The notes: generated by a model not told the origin, from the sequence alone. A stretch of DNA of 64,000 bases from Methanomicrobium mobile BP (GCF_000711215.1 NZ_JOMF01000006.1:62001-126000), one strand, 5' to 3'; shown: positions 17,812-29,370, numbered from the stretch's first letter. Made by a program: numbers and translations.

Positions 17812-18912
17812 TTATATCTCATTAATCGCCTTTAAAAACATCTCATTCTCCCAAGAATCGCCGATGCTCACACGTATGAAGGTATCGCCGAGGGTGGGAA
17901 AACTCGCGCAGGAACGGACAATGACGCCTTTCTTTGCAAGTTTTACGACAACATCATCGCTCTTCTGCGGCGCCACGTCTATCATCACGAAGTTGGCGCC
18001 CGCGGGATACATCCTGTATTTTTTTAATCCCGCTTCAAAGGCATCTCTCCACTCTTTGACGTGATTTACATAGCGTTTCACAAATTCGCGGTCGCCGATT
18101 GCGCCGACAGCCGCGGCAATGGAGATGTTGTTCAATGCAAACGGCGTCTGCGCTCTTTTGTAATACGGCAGATACCAGTCGGGAACGAATGCATAGCCGA
18201 CACGCATTCCAGCAAGACCGAATGCCTTCGACATGGTTCTGCCGATTATCAGGTTATCGTAATCCTTCATGAGCCTGCGGTAATCGGTATCGCAGAAATC
18301 GACGTAGGCATTGTCGAGGAAGAGCATGCAGTTCTCTTTCAGAAGTCCTTTAAGAATCTCCTCGATATCCTCTGCGGGCGTTATTGTTCCCGTCGGATTG
18401 TTGGGAGAGCAGAGGAAGGCAATCTTTGCGCCGCGGCATGCCCCGACGAACTCGGGGACGTCGACCGTGAAATCCTCTCTCCTGCGCACGTTTTCCACAA
18501 CGCCGCCCTGCGCCGTCACGGCAAGGTTATAGAACGAGAATGTCGGCGTGCTTACCACGACCTTGTCGCCGGCGCCGATGAAGGTCCTGATGACGTTCTC
18601 GATAACGCCGTCCATTCCGACGCCGGTGACAACATTGAGCTTTAAGCCGCAGTCGCCGTGATATTCGGCAAGCGCTCTTACAAGGGAGTCGGCGGTCTCG
18701 TCCGGATAGCGGTTGCCGCTGCACAGTGCCTCCTTTGCGGCATTGATCGCAGCATCCGACGTTCCGAACGGGTTTTCATTGCTTGCGAGTCTTGCGGGAT
18801 TTGTAAAACCCGCGTCGCGCGCAATGTTCGCGGCTTTTGTCGCGAATACGTAGCCGCCGCCTTCAAAGACCTTCCTTACCTGTGACTTGAGTGACTCGGT
18901 ATCTCCGCCCAT
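17812..18912 (-). CDS. hisC: Histidinol-phosphate aminotransferase
   Basis: A 366-residue fold-type I PLP aminotransferase. It contains the NPNNPTG-like signature as LCSPNNPTGTITP, the phosphate-binding region and the PLP lysine in IIGRTMSKAFGLAGMRVGY. HisC converts imidazole-acetol phosphate to histidinol phosphate; closely related enzymes act on aromatic amino acids, so side activity is possible. The start is placed at the ATG at 18912, preceded by GAAGGT, rather than the TTG four codons upstream. It lies 28 nt downstream of argD on the same strand and may share its transcript. hisD is elsewhere in the window (33550), so histidine genes are scattered. Confidence 0.85.
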   Translation of the reverse strand: MGGDTESLKSQVRKVFEGGGYVFATKAANIARDAGFTNPARLASNENPFGTSDAAINAAKEALCSGNRYPDETADSLVRALAEYHGDCGLKLNVVTGVGMDGVIENVIRTFIGAGDKVVVSTPTFSFYNLAVTAQGGVVENVRRREDFTVDVPEFVGACRGAKIAFLCSPNNPTGTITPAEDIEEILKGLLKENCMLFLDNAYVDFCDTDYRRLMKDYDNLIIGRTMSKAFGLAGMRVGYAFVPDWYLPYYKRAQTPFALNNISIAAAVGAIGDREFVKRYVNHVKEWRDAFEAGLKKYRMYPAGANFVMIDVAPQKSDDVVVKLAKKGVIVRSCASFPTLGDTFIRVSIGDSWENEMFLKAINEI

Positions 18913-18940
18913 TTTTACCTTCAATCTGCTTTCTGATGAT

Positions 18941-20089
18941 TTATGCCGTTTGTTTAAACGCGTCCTTTATCACCGCGGCTGCGGCCTTTATCTCCTCTTC
19001 GGAGATTGTGAGGGGCGGGACCAGACGGATTGCTCCGTGCGATGCACAGTTTACTATGACGCCGTTTTTCAGGCAGATGTCATAGATCTTCTTTGCACGT
19101 TCCTCGCCTGCGGGGATGCCGATGATGAGACCGATTCCGCGCGGCGAGAATTCGGCAAGCTCTTTCATGAGAATCTCTCCCTTCTTCGAGACATCGGGGA
19201 GGACGCCTTTGAGGACATCGAGGGTTGCGAGTGCCGCGGCACATGCCAGAGGTCCGCCCGCAAACGTGCTTCCGTGTTCGCCGGCATTGAAGGTCAGTCC
19301 TTCGCGTGCCACAAGAGCGCCCATCGGGAAACCGCTTCCTATTCCTTTTGCAATCGTGATGATATCGGGGGTGATACCGGTGTGCTGGAAACAGAACCAC
19401 TTTCCCGTGCGTCCGATGCCGGTCTGCACCTCGTCGCAGATCATGAGTGCGCCTTTCTCGTCGCAGATTCTGCGTATGCCCTCATAGAATCCCTTCGGTG
19501 CGGGGACTACTCCCGCTTCGCCCTGCACACCCTCGACTATGACCGCGGCGGTATCCCCGTCAACCGCCTTTTCGAGCGCCTCGAGGTTTCCGTATTCGAC
19601 AAAGGTGCATTTCGGCTCCAGCGGCATGAAAGGCTCGCGTATTGCGGGCTTATAGGTCACGGCAAGCGAACCCATGGTGCGGCCGTGGAAACCGTCAACG
19701 AAAGCGACGAAGTTCTTGCGTCCCGTGCGGATGCGGGCGAGCTTGAGTGCGCCTTCGTTAGCCTCCGCTCCCGAATTCGAGAAGAACGCACGTCCGTTCT
19801 TAAGCCCCGAGATTTCGACGAGCTCTTTTGCGAGTTCGCCCTGACCCGGCACGAGGAAGAGGTTGGATATGTGTATAAGTTCGTGTGCCTGTCTGCATAT
19901 TGCGTCGACTACCTTGGGGTGGCAGTGACCCGTCGAGCAGACCGCAATTCCCGCGAGCATGTCCAGATATTTCTTCCCGTTCTCGTCCCAGACATAGCTT
20001 CCGCTGCCTTTTACTATCTTTAAGTCGCGTCCGAATGCCTTCATGAAGTATTTGTCTTCAAGTTCTTTCGAGGTCATATCCGATGCCAT
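18941..20089 (-). CDS. argD: Acetylornithine aminotransferase
   Basis: A 382-residue class-III PLP aminotransferase. It shows AVCSTGHCHPKVVDAI, the SNSGAEANEGALKLAR motif, the FHGRTMGSLAVT block, the ICDEVQTGIGRTG aspartate region and the PLP lysine in ITIAKGIGSGFPMGA. These are the hallmarks of ArgD, which makes N-acetylornithine from the semialdehyde in arginine synthesis (and often doubles in the lysine route). The region upstream holds ACATTATACAAT about 20-35 nt from the ATG, a plausible TATA box for argD and hisC. Confidence 0.88.
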   Translation of the reverse strand: MASDMTSKELEDKYFMKAFGRDLKIVKGSGSYVWDENGKKYLDMLAGIAVCSTGHCHPKVVDAICRQAHELIHISNLFLVPGQGELAKELVEISGLKNGRAFFSNSGAEANEGALKLARIRTGRKNFVAFVDGFHGRTMGSLAVTYKPAIREPFMPLEPKCTFVEYGNLEALEKAVDGDTAAVIVEGVQGEAGVVPAPKGFYEGIRRICDEKGALMICDEVQTGIGRTGKWFCFQHTGITPDIITIAKGIGSGFPMGALVAREGLTFNAGEHGSTFAGGPLACAAALATLDVLKGVLPDVSKKGEILMKELAEFSPRGIGLIIGIPAGEERAKKIYDICLKNGVIVNCASHGAIRLVPPLTISEEEIKAAAAVIKDAFKQTA

Positions 20090-20326
20090 GATATCATCCG
20101 TATTGTATAATGTACCTATTAAATCGGTTTTCCGTTAACATTATAGTATCTTTGAATAGTCGGGATTAATTCATCAATTCTTCGGAAAATGTTCGGAATA
20201 ATTCCAAGCAATACTAAATATTCGTAACGGCGCTCAATCCGAAAAAGTATGAAAAATTTCTGAAAAATTTCTGAAAACAGTCTAAAAAAGTATTCGTGAA
20301 TGAGATATGTTATTTGTTTTATCTCA

Positions 20327-22081
20327 TCAGATTATCTTATTGTTTATGTAGTCCGTCAGTCTCTGTCTGTCATACACGACCGAGAAATCCCTGATGTAGA
20401 TATCGGTTTCGGCGCCGCGGTCTATGTCATAGAAAGCGCCGTTCTTAATGAAAGACATGCGCGTGTTGCCGGATACCTGGAACAGTGTACCCGCAGACGT
20501 ACTTAACGGCTGGACCACACAGGAACCGCCGCCGGAGGTCTGACCGATAAGCGTAACTCTTTCGGAGTTCTTGAAGACGTTCGGAACCAGATTGCCGCAT
20601 GAAAAACTTACTCCGGATTCTATGCAGTAGAAATTATAGCCTTTTCCGGCAAGCGTATCTTTCTTGTCAAAGACATGATCGCGATTCGTGTCCAGCTTAT
20701 AATGAGCCGATGCAAGCGCGCCCGTAAGTTCATCGAAAAGACTGATCTGTCCTTCGCCGAGGAAAAGACCTGTCACATAAACCGACGTATATACGGTGCC
20801 GCCTTCGTTGAGCGAAAGGTCCATGACAACATTCTCAATCGGACTTCCCTTTCTTGTGATTTGGTCATAGGCATACTGCATAAGACGGATGGTATTGTCA
20901 AGTTCATCGGCTTTTGGTGCCGAATAAAAATCATCGCAACCCTCATCGACAAAATGGTCGAATGTAATATACGCCGTGTTTCCTACCTCTTCATAATGAG
21001 GAATGCCGTTCGGATAGTATTTGTTGCGGGCTTTTTCGAGTTCATTTGCTTTTTCCAGATGACCTAAAGCGGCAAGACTTACGGACATTCCGGATACTTC
21101 GTCGTTAAACGCGTCAGGGTCCGTTCTGAAAGATACACCGTTAAAACCGCTGTGCAGATCCCCCAGATGTGCATTAACGACGCGGAAAAGTGCCGCATCA
21201 GCAATGGTCTGATTCGTTCCTTTAAGGTACACGTCATATCCCGATTCGGTAAAGAGCGTGTCAAAGTCCTTTATCTGATGGATCTCTTTAAGTCCGTAAT
21301 GATGATCCAGCGCCATGCACAGTTCATTATAATCAAACTCTGCTATTTCCGGAGTTCTCTCCGTTTTAGGTGCGCTGTAATAGATCTTCGAGAGATCGTC
21401 ACTCAGATTAGTGCCCGTGAGAAATACCGCTTCCCCGTTGTAGACGCAGCAACAGCATTTGCCCGCAAGGAAAAGATCGCTGAATGTCTGTAAGGGCATG
21501 TAGTAGCCGTCACCCTTATGAACCATCCGGATGCCGTAGTCATTCAGGTTCTTTGTAATCTCGCGACCGTACCTCTCATAGCTTAACATATCGTCCTTCT
21601 GATAAAGAGGTGCAACGGTATCGGACATTCCCATACCGTCAACCAGCGCTCCGTTCGGATTCTTCTGGAACATATCCAAATCCATGAAATGGATGGTGTT
21701 GTCTGCAAAGTCAAAATCAGCCGAATAACCGTTTTCCCTTACAAACCATGCCTTGTCGCCGTCTGCCTTAAAGGTCAGGGTGTAGTTTTCCGCATCCTCC
21801 CGGACAATTTTCATCAAAACGTTCATGAATTCCTCAAGGGAAACATAAGGGATTTCCCCGTCGTTCATGAAATACACGGATACGTTCTGCACTTCCTCGA
21901 CGACGCCGAAATAAATCGGAACGGTCTTTTCGGTAATCGATACGGTCGCCGGATTGAAGGTCGGGCTCTTTGCCGCAGCCTTTCCGGTATCCTGCGCTGT
22001 TGTCTGATCGGTGCAGCCCGCAAACGCCGTTGCCGCCGCAATGCAGAACATCAGGAGTAAACATAGAATTTTCCTGTTCAC
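20327..22081 (-). CDS. S41-like peptidase lipoprotein, tandem paralog 1
   Basis: A 584-residue exported lipoprotein. The signal peptide ends in a lipobox (TAFAGC, Cys23 with the start used here). The C-terminal third is an S41-protease-like domain: EEVGNTAYITFDHF, NVVMDLSLNEGGTVY, SFSCGNLVPN (position of the nucleophile Ser) and TLIGQTSGGGS. Between them lies DTNRDHVFDKKD, with Asp/Asn spacing of a calcium EF-hand/dockerin loop. The start is the GTG at 22081, 8 nt after a GGAG; the GTG at 22090 is an alternative. It belongs to a three-gene tandem family with no other genes between. The role is probably processing or binding of surface or environmental peptides; the substrate is unknown. Confidence 0.75.
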   Translation of the reverse strand: MNRKILCLLLMFCIAAATAFAGCTDQTTAQDTGKAAAKSPTFNPATVSITEKTVPIYFGVVEEVQNVSVYFMNDGEIPYVSLEEFMNVLMKIVREDAENYTLTFKADGDKAWFVRENGYSADFDFADNTIHFMDLDMFQKNPNGALVDGMGMSDTVAPLYQKDDMLSYERYGREITKNLNDYGIRMVHKGDGYYMPLQTFSDLFLAGKCCCCVYNGEAVFLTGTNLSDDLSKIYYSAPKTERTPEIAEFDYNELCMALDHHYGLKEIHQIKDFDTLFTESGYDVYLKGTNQTIADAALFRVVNAHLGDLHSGFNGVSFRTDPDAFNDEVSGMSVSLAALGHLEKANELEKARNKYYPNGIPHYEEVGNTAYITFDHFVDEGCDDFYSAPKADELDNTIRLMQYAYDQITRKGSPIENVVMDLSLNEGGTVYTSVYVTGLFLGEGQISLFDELTGALASAHYKLDTNRDHVFDKKDTLAGKGYNFYCIESGVSFSCGNLVPNVFKNSERVTLIGQTSGGGSCVVQPLSTSAGTLFQVSGNTRMSFIKNGAFYDIDRGAETDIYIRDFSVVYDRQRLTDYINNKII

Positions 22082-22136
22082 AAAAATCACTCCATACCGG
22101 AATATATGTTAAAATAGGATATTATGGTTTAGATCA
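22050..22136 (-). repeat. Duplicated promoter/signal-peptide segment, copy 1
   Basis: These 87 nt, covering the signal-peptide start and upstream region of S41 paralog 1, are nearly identical to 23896-23982 upstream of paralog 2 (a handful of substitutions and no gaps seen by eye). On the minus strand they contain a TATTTTAACATATATT-like TATA region and the GGAG ribosome-binding site, so both genes should respond to the same promoter. Confidence 0.75.
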
Positions 22137-22160
22137 GATCTGTGATCACCCGATATTCCG

Positions 22161-23927
22161 TCAGATTATATTATTGTTTATGTAGTCCGTCAGCTTCTTT
22201 CTGTCATAGAGGACGGAGAGATCATGTATGTATATATCAGGATCCGCGCCCCTGTCTATATCATAGAAGGCGCCGTTCTTGATGAATGACATGCGCTTGT
22301 TTCCCGAAACCTGGAACAGTGAACCCGAAGACGTACTTAAGGGCTGCACGGCACAGGATCCGCCGCCGGAAGTCTGTCCGATAAGTGTCACATGAGTGGT
22401 ATCCTTAAAGATATTCGGAACCAGATTACCGCATGAGAAACTGACTCTCGATTCGAGACAGTATAAATTATAGCCTTTTCCGGCAAGAGTATCTTTTTCG
22501 TCAAAGACATGATCCCTGTTGATGTCCACTCTGTAATGTGCCGAGGTAAGTGCACCGGTAAGCTCATCGGCAGCACTGATCTGTGCTTCCTCAAGGAACA
22601 GACCCGTCACATAGAGCGCATCATAGATAGCGCCGCCCGTATTGATGGATAAGTCCATGACCACATTCTTTATGGGGCTTCCCTTTCTTGTAATCCTGTC
22701 GTATGCATACTGCATCAGACGTATGTTATCGTCAAGCTCATTTTCTTTGGGTACCGAGTAGTAATCCTTGAGGTGGGAATCATCAAAACTGTCGAAGGTA
22801 ATGTATGCAGTATTGCCTACCTCTTCATAATGCGGAACTCCGTTCGGATAATATTTCGCACGGGCTTTCTGCAGCATACTTCTTTCGTCTATTAAAGATC
22901 TTCCCGAATAGCCGCGAAGAATACCGGATACTTCCTTATCATACGCTTCTTTGTCGGTTCTGAAGGAAACACTCTTAAATCCGCTGTGCAGATCATCAAG
23001 CTGCGTATTCAGGAACTGGTAAAGTGCAATATCCGCAAGGGTCTGATTAGTGCCTTTGAGGAAATAATCATATCCGCAGTCATGGAATATCGCATCAAAG
23101 TTCTTAATCCTGTGGACTTCCTTCAGTCCGTAATAATGATCAAGTGCAAGACAGAGTTCATTGTAGTCAAACTCCGCAGCTTCCTTTGATCTATCCGATT
23201 TCGGGACGCTGTAATATATTTCCGACAGTTCATCCGTCAAAGAAACCTCAATAATTACAACTTCTCCGTTATACATGAGAGACGTGGACTTGGTTGCCAT
23301 AAAGAGATCGCTGAAGGTCTGCAACGGAATATAATAACCGCCGTCCTTATGCAGCATTCCTATACCGTAATCACTCAGAGGTATCGTTATCTCCTCACCG
23401 TATCTCTCATAGCTCCGGTCTTCATCCTTTTGGAAAAGCTGCGCGACATTATCGTGAATAAATGTAACATCAAGCAGAGGTCCGTTGGGCGTCTTGGTGA
23501 ACATGTTATAGTCCGTAAAGTGAACGGTGTTCTTTTGGAAATCGAAATCCGCAGAATATCCGTTTTCCCTGACAAACGATGCTTTGTCGCCGTCGGCTTT
23601 GAAGGTCAGATTATAGCCCTGCGTAACTGCACTGCCGATTTTTTCCAGATAGCCCAGGTATTCTTCAATGGAAATGTAAGGTATCTCGCCGCCGTTCACG
23701 AAATACAGGGTTGTATTTCCGGGCTCATGCGCAGTCACGAAATAGAGCGCAACCGTCTTTGAACTGACCGAAGCCGTATTCGGATCGAAGGGCATGCTCT
23801 TTTCAGAGACCTTTCCGTGAGTGTTATCCGCCGTTGCCGTATCCTGTGTCTGAGCGGTGCAACCTGCCAAAGCCACTGCTGCCGCAACGCAGACCATCAG
23901 GAGTAAACATAGAATATTCCTGTTCAC
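22161..23927 (-). CDS. S41-like peptidase lipoprotein, tandem paralog 2
   Basis: A 588-residue paralog of the genes on either side. The lipobox is VALAGC (Cys23), the S41-like segments are NVVMDLSINTGGAIY, SFSCGNLVPNIF and TLIGQTSGGGSC, and the calcium-loop motif is DINRDHVFDEKD. The signal-peptide region and promoter are almost the same DNA as in paralog 1, showing recent duplication. The middle region (YNLTFKADGDKASFVRENG, PLQTFSDLFMATKS) is also shared and has a copper-amine-oxidase-like/beta-rich look but no assignable family. The start is the GTG at 23927 by analogy with its neighbours. Confidence 0.75.
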   Translation of the reverse strand: MNRNILCLLLMVCVAAAVALAGCTAQTQDTATADNTHGKVSEKSMPFDPNTASVSSKTVALYFVTAHEPGNTTLYFVNGGEIPYISIEEYLGYLEKIGSAVTQGYNLTFKADGDKASFVRENGYSADFDFQKNTVHFTDYNMFTKTPNGPLLDVTFIHDNVAQLFQKDEDRSYERYGEEITIPLSDYGIGMLHKDGGYYIPLQTFSDLFMATKSTSLMYNGEVVIIEVSLTDELSEIYYSVPKSDRSKEAAEFDYNELCLALDHYYGLKEVHRIKNFDAIFHDCGYDYFLKGTNQTLADIALYQFLNTQLDDLHSGFKSVSFRTDKEAYDKEVSGILRGYSGRSLIDERSMLQKARAKYYPNGVPHYEEVGNTAYITFDSFDDSHLKDYYSVPKENELDDNIRLMQYAYDRITRKGSPIKNVVMDLSINTGGAIYDALYVTGLFLEEAQISAADELTGALTSAHYRVDINRDHVFDEKDTLAGKGYNLYCLESRVSFSCGNLVPNIFKDTTHVTLIGQTSGGGSCAVQPLSTSSGSLFQVSGNKRMSFIKNGAFYDIDRGADPDIYIHDLSVLYDRKKLTDYINNNII

Positions 23928-23982
23928 AAAAATCACTCCATACCGGAATATATGCTAAAAAAGGATATTAGGGTTTAGATCA
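23896..23982 (-). repeat. Duplicated promoter/signal-peptide segment, copy 2
   Basis: Second copy of the 87-nt element found at 22050-22136, placed identically relative to the start codon of S41 paralog 2. The equivalent region of paralog 3 is different. Confidence 0.75.
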
Positions 23983-24031
23983 TACTCGGATCAACTTTCA
24001 TGATCATCCGATTATCAATCACCGGATTGTC

Positions 24032-25780
24032 TCATTTTATATTATTGTTGATGTAGTCCGTAAGCGCTTTTCTGTCATACAGGAAGTTGGGATCCTTTAT
24101 GTAGACGTCGGGATCCGCACCTCTGTCTATATCGTAGAAAGCACCGTTCTTTATGAATGACGAACGCATGTTTCCTGATACCTGAAACTGTGTGCCCGCC
24201 GCAGTACTTAACGGCTGCACGGCACAGGATCCGCCGCCGGAGGTCTGTCCGATAAGCGTTACTCTGTTGGAATTTTTGAAGAAATTTGGAACCAGATTGC
24301 CGCAGGAGAAACTTGTGTCGGTCTCAAGACAGTAGAACTTATAGCCCTTTCCGGCAAGCGTGTCTTTCTCATCAAAGACATGATCCCTGTTTGTATCGAT
24401 ATGATAGTAAGTCGAGACCAAAGCTCCGGTGAGTTCATAGTCAAGACTTAGCTGTCCTTCTCCGAGGAAGAGACCGGTTACATAGACTGCCGTATATACG
24501 AGACCGCCGGTGTTGAGCGAGAGATCCATGACGACATTCTCCACGGGGCTGTCCTTCCTCGTTATCCTGTCATAGGCATACTGCATAAGACGTATGGTAT
24601 TGTCAAGTTCATCTTCGCGGGGTGCCGAATAGTAGTCATCGCAGCCATTATCCTCAAAGTGATCGAAGGTGATGTAAGCCGTATTTCCTATCTCCTCATA
24701 ATGCGGGACGCCGCTTGGGAAATACTTCGCACGGACTCTTTCAAACTCTTCCTTCTGATTTATGAAAGCGGTTGAGGACAGACCTTCTCCCAGATTTGGC
24801 ATTTCTTCAAGAAAAGCCTTTTTGTCGGTTCTGAAGGAAACGGCTGTTAATCCGCTGTGCTTGTCATCAAGATGCAGGTCTATGAACTGATAAAGAGCCT
24901 CGTCGGCAAGGGTCTGATTGGTGCTTTTTAGCTCATCGTCATATCCGCACTCGTGGAAGAAAGCATCAAAGCTCGTGATTCTGTGAGTATCCTTCAGTCC
25001 GTAATGATGATCCAGCGCAAAGCAGAGTTCGTTATAGTCAAATTCCGCAAGTTCTTTTGATCTTTCAAGTTTGGGGGCGCTGTAATATAGAGCCCTGAGG
25101 TCATCGGTCAACTCATTTGTGAGTATTAAATCCTGACCGTTATACAGGCTGAAATATTCCTTAACCGAGAGGAAGACATCGCTGAAGGTCTGGAGGGGGA
25201 TATAGTATCTGCCGTTCTTATGCACCATCGGAATGCCGTAATCGCCGAGTCTGAAGGTGATCTCGCGACCGTATCTCTCATAGCTCTTTTCATCATCCTT
25301 TTGGAAGAGCGGTTCGACACCTTTGCTCAGATCTGCGGCATCAATCAGTGCATTTCCCGGCTTATTATAGAACATATTGTAATCGGTAAAGTGTATGGTG
25401 TTCTTTTCAAAGTCGAAATCCGCGGAATAACCGTTGGGATTGATATAGTATGCTATGCTGCCGTCAGCATCAAAGGTCATATCAAAGCCCCATTCCTCAA
25501 AAATACCCATGAATTCCTCAAGGGAAACATACGGGACATCGCCGCCGTTCATGAAATAGAGCGTAACTTCTTCCGTATGATCAACGGAGTTGGTATACAT
25601 CGGGGACGCCTTTTCGGTTATCGAAACCGTTTTCGGATCGAAGGGCATGCTCTTTTCAGAGACCTTTCCGTGAGTGTTATCCGCCGTTGCCGAATCCTGT
25701 GTCTGATTTACGCAGCCCGCAAAAGCCAGCGAAACCGCGATACAGATCATCAAGATTGAATACAGAATTTTTTTATTCAT
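24032..25780 (-). CDS. S41-like peptidase lipoprotein, tandem paralog 3
   Basis: A 582-residue paralog. Its ATG at 25780 follows AAGGTGAT and gives MNKKILYS, which puts the lipobox Cys (LAFAGC) at residue 23 exactly as in the other two copies. The S41-like domain has NVVMDLSLNTGGLVY, SFSCGNLVPNFF and TLIGQTSGGGSC, and the EF-hand-like loop is DTNRDHVFDEKD. It differs from the others in the promoter region and in the ~150-residue N-terminal segment, so it is probably the oldest or most diverged copy. Whether all three retain protease activity cannot be told; the Ser and the GGG oxyanion region are intact in each. Confidence 0.75.
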   Translation of the reverse strand: MNKKILYSILMICIAVSLAFAGCVNQTQDSATADNTHGKVSEKSMPFDPKTVSITEKASPMYTNSVDHTEEVTLYFMNGGDVPYVSLEEFMGIFEEWGFDMTFDADGSIAYYINPNGYSADFDFEKNTIHFTDYNMFYNKPGNALIDAADLSKGVEPLFQKDDEKSYERYGREITFRLGDYGIPMVHKNGRYYIPLQTFSDVFLSVKEYFSLYNGQDLILTNELTDDLRALYYSAPKLERSKELAEFDYNELCFALDHHYGLKDTHRITSFDAFFHECGYDDELKSTNQTLADEALYQFIDLHLDDKHSGLTAVSFRTDKKAFLEEMPNLGEGLSSTAFINQKEEFERVRAKYFPSGVPHYEEIGNTAYITFDHFEDNGCDDYYSAPREDELDNTIRLMQYAYDRITRKDSPVENVVMDLSLNTGGLVYTAVYVTGLFLGEGQLSLDYELTGALVSTYYHIDTNRDHVFDEKDTLAGKGYKFYCLETDTSFSCGNLVPNFFKNSNRVTLIGQTSGGGSCAVQPLSTAAGTQFQVSGNMRSSFIKNGAFYDIDRGADPDVYIKDPNFLYDRKALTDYINNNIK

Positions 25781-26129
25781 CGCCAATCACCTTGGAGTCA
25801 ATATTCCTGTTTGAAAACCGATTTAGAGGAATAAGTGATTTTTGAGTCCGGCTTCGCCCATGTCGTCTTCGGAATGAGTAAAGCAGGAACATAATCACCT
25901 GTAAGAGATTATTTCTTTATGATCATTATAAAAATATCTTAGTTGAAATTCGGTTTCCGCAGGATTTATCGATAAAAAGCAATATCCTGCAAAATATAAC
26001 CTAATAAAACCTAAATGAGCCAAAAATAATCCAAAATTAACAAAAATTAAACAAGAATTAAACAAGAATTAAACAAGAATTAAGCAAAACAGAACAAAAA
26101 ATGTTGATCGGTCTCAAAACCGTCAACAT
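25781..26129. other. Intergenic region between S41 paralog 3 and guaAb
   Basis: About 350 nt without a gene. The left part is the promoter region of S41 paralog 3 (minus strand). The right part, downstream of guaAb, is very A-rich on the plus strand (T-rich in the sense of guaAb transcription) and holds the 11-bp tandem repeat listed separately. No RNA gene or small ORF with a credible ribosome-binding site was seen. Confidence 0.6.
26045..26087. repeat. 11-bp tandem repeat (AATTAAACAAG), 3 copies plus a partial
   Basis: Three perfect copies of AATTAAACAAG at 26045, 26056 and 26067, then a diverged partial unit. Read along the guaAb transcript it gives repeated T-rich tracts (CTTGTTTAATT), which could act as an archaeal T-tract terminator. 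The unit length is about one helical turn. Confidence 0.7.
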
Positions 26130-27047
26130 TCACTCATACTCAATCGTCGCCGGCGGCTTGGGTGTGATATCGTAGACAACCCTTGAGACCTCGGGTATCT
26201 CCGCCGTAATCCTCGTGGCAATCGTGTGCAGGACATCCCACGGAACCTCGACAACTTCGGCAGTCATCGCATCCCTCGAGGAAACCGCTCTTACCGCGAC
26301 AATATACCCGTGAAGGCGGTTATCTCCCTTAACGCCCGTACCGCGGCCGATAACCGCGGCAAAACACTGCCACGGGTTGAACTTCGGCACTATCTCCTCC
26401 TCGGCGATAGCATTTGCCTCACGGCAGACCCTGACCTTCTCCTCGGTAAGCTCTCCGATAACGCGGACGGCAAGCCCCGGACCCGGGAAAGGCATTCTCT
26501 GCACAATCTCCTGCGGCATGTTGAGAGCGGCGGCAACCTCCCTTACCTCATCCTTGTAGAGATCGACAAGAGGCTCGATTAAACCTTTAAATTCGATATT
26601 ATACGGCAGACCGCCGACATTGTGATGGCTCTTGATTCCGCCTTCGCTCTCTATGATATCGGGATAAATAGTACCCTGAAGGAGATACTCCGCGCCCGTC
26701 TTCTTTGCCTCGCGCTCGAAGATGCGGATGAACTTCTCGCCGATAATTTTCCTCTTCTGTTCGGGATCTACGACACCCTTAAGGGCTTCGAGGTATTCCG
26801 CACCGGCATCGACCGTAATCAGGTTGAGTCCCGCAAATACCTCCTGAATCTTCTTCGTCTCGCCCTTTCTCATAAGTCCCGTATCGACATATATCGGGAT
26901 CAGATTGTCTCCGATGGCACGGCGTGCGAGTTCGGCACAGACCGAGGAATCAACGCCGCCGGAAAGTGCCATGACGACTTTTTTGCCGTCGGACTTCTTT
27001 TTTATCTCATCAATTGCCTTTGCAATGAACTTCTCTGTGTTTACCAT
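26130..27047 (-). CDS. guaAB: GMP synthase, ATP-pyrophosphatase subunit B
   Basis: A 305-residue ATP-PPase that adenylates XMP and, with ammonia from a separate glutaminase subunit, forms GMP. The PP-loop [15 protein letters not shown] is at residue ~28; [20 protein letters not shown] and the dimerisation-domain [13 protein letters not shown], ending PPATIEYE, are diagnostic. The absence of a fused N-terminal glutaminase domain is the archaeal arrangement. The glutaminase subunit gene is not in this window. Confidence 0.92.
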   Translation of the reverse strand: MVNTEKFIAKAIDEIKKKSDGKKVVMALSGGVDSSVCAELARRAIGDNLIPIYVDTGLMRKGETKKIQEVFAGLNLITVDAGAEYLEALKGVVDPEQKRKIIGEKFIRIFEREAKKTGAEYLLQGTIYPDIIESEGGIKSHHNVGGLPYNIEFKGLIEPLVDLYKDEVREVAAALNMPQEIVQRMPFPGPGLAVRVIGELTEEKVRVCREANAIAEEEIVPKFNPWQCFAAVIGRGTGVKGDNRLHGYIVAVRAVSSRDAMTAEVVEVPWDVLHTIATRITAEIPEVSRVVYDITPKPPATIEYE

Positions 27048-27161
27048 TTTCGTACCTGTATTTGCACCGACTCTTTATCGGCGGTTTTGTGTCTTTGAAT
27101 TATTCGGGAGGGGTTTTTGGTGTTTATTCGATCTGATATTCAGTGTAAAATACCTGCATAT

Positions 27162-28739
<1,578 letters not shown>

Positions 28740-28944
28740 TTGACCCTCTCCAAAAATAAATATAGAGAGTGATTGAACTTTCAATAAAATAAAATGATAG
28801 ATTTACATTCATCGGGTATTCATAAGGCACACGTCACGCATTGCACGGACATTCGCGAATTATGAACTACCGACGCGGATTTTACAGTTTTACTGTTTTG
28901 ACGGTTATTTGATATTTTTTGAGACCTTTTGAGATTTTTTGAAA

Positions 28945-29370
28945 TTATTTCTTTCCGCAACCCGTTATCAGGAACGATGCCGAAGTTTTCGCAAGGATTG
29001 TCTCGGGCGAATCCTTAAGGTGTGCCACACCTTCGGCAAATATAATCTTGTGACCGCGCTTTACGACATGCGCTTCCGCAACAAGTTCGGCACCGGCGCC
29101 GACGCCCTTGTAGTAGTCGGTCGTAGCCGAGATTGTCGCGATACCCTGATCGTCGTCGATGATCGTGCAGATTGCGAGTGCCATCGATTCGTCGATCAAT
29201 GCAAAATAGACACCGCCCTGAAGCCAGCCGACGCCGTTGAGCATATCGGGGCGTGTCGTCATGGAGAGTGCGGCTTTTCCGTCGCCGAAGTATACGGGCT
29301 CTATTCCCATCAGGCAGAAGAAGGGGTTTGCATCCTTTCCTTTCTTCCTCATCTCTTCCGGATAACTCAT
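28945..29370 (-). CDS. PaaI-type hotdog thioesterase
   Basis: A ~141-residue hotdog-fold thioesterase. The core LNGVGWLQGGVYFALIDESMAL is the PaaI/YiiD-like signature with the catalytic Gly/Glu/Asp positions, followed by TISATTDYYKGV. The substrate is presumably an acyl-CoA. Earlier in-frame starts up to 29466 would overlap the divergent gene; the ATG at 29370 lies about 25 nt downstream of a clear TATA run (TTATAATATATAT, 29395-29407), which suggests leaderless or very short-leader transcription. The ATG at 29391 is an alternative start. Confidence 0.75.
   Translation of the reverse strand: MSYPEEMRKKGKDANPFFCLMGIEPVYFGDGKAALSMTTRPDMLNGVGWLQGGVYFALIDESMALAICTIIDDDQGIATISATTDYYKGVGAGAELVAEAHVVKRGHKIIFAEGVAHLKDSPETILAKTSASFLITGCGKK

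Noticed and set aside
26045-26087. CRISPR-like repeat
   Set aside because: The units are 11 bp and directly adjacent with no spacers, and no cas gene is in the window.
26622-27098. Long plus-strand frames opposite guaAb and pyrG
   Set aside because: They mirror the codon pattern of the minus-strand genes and encode no recognisable protein; the minus-strand products have full family motifs.
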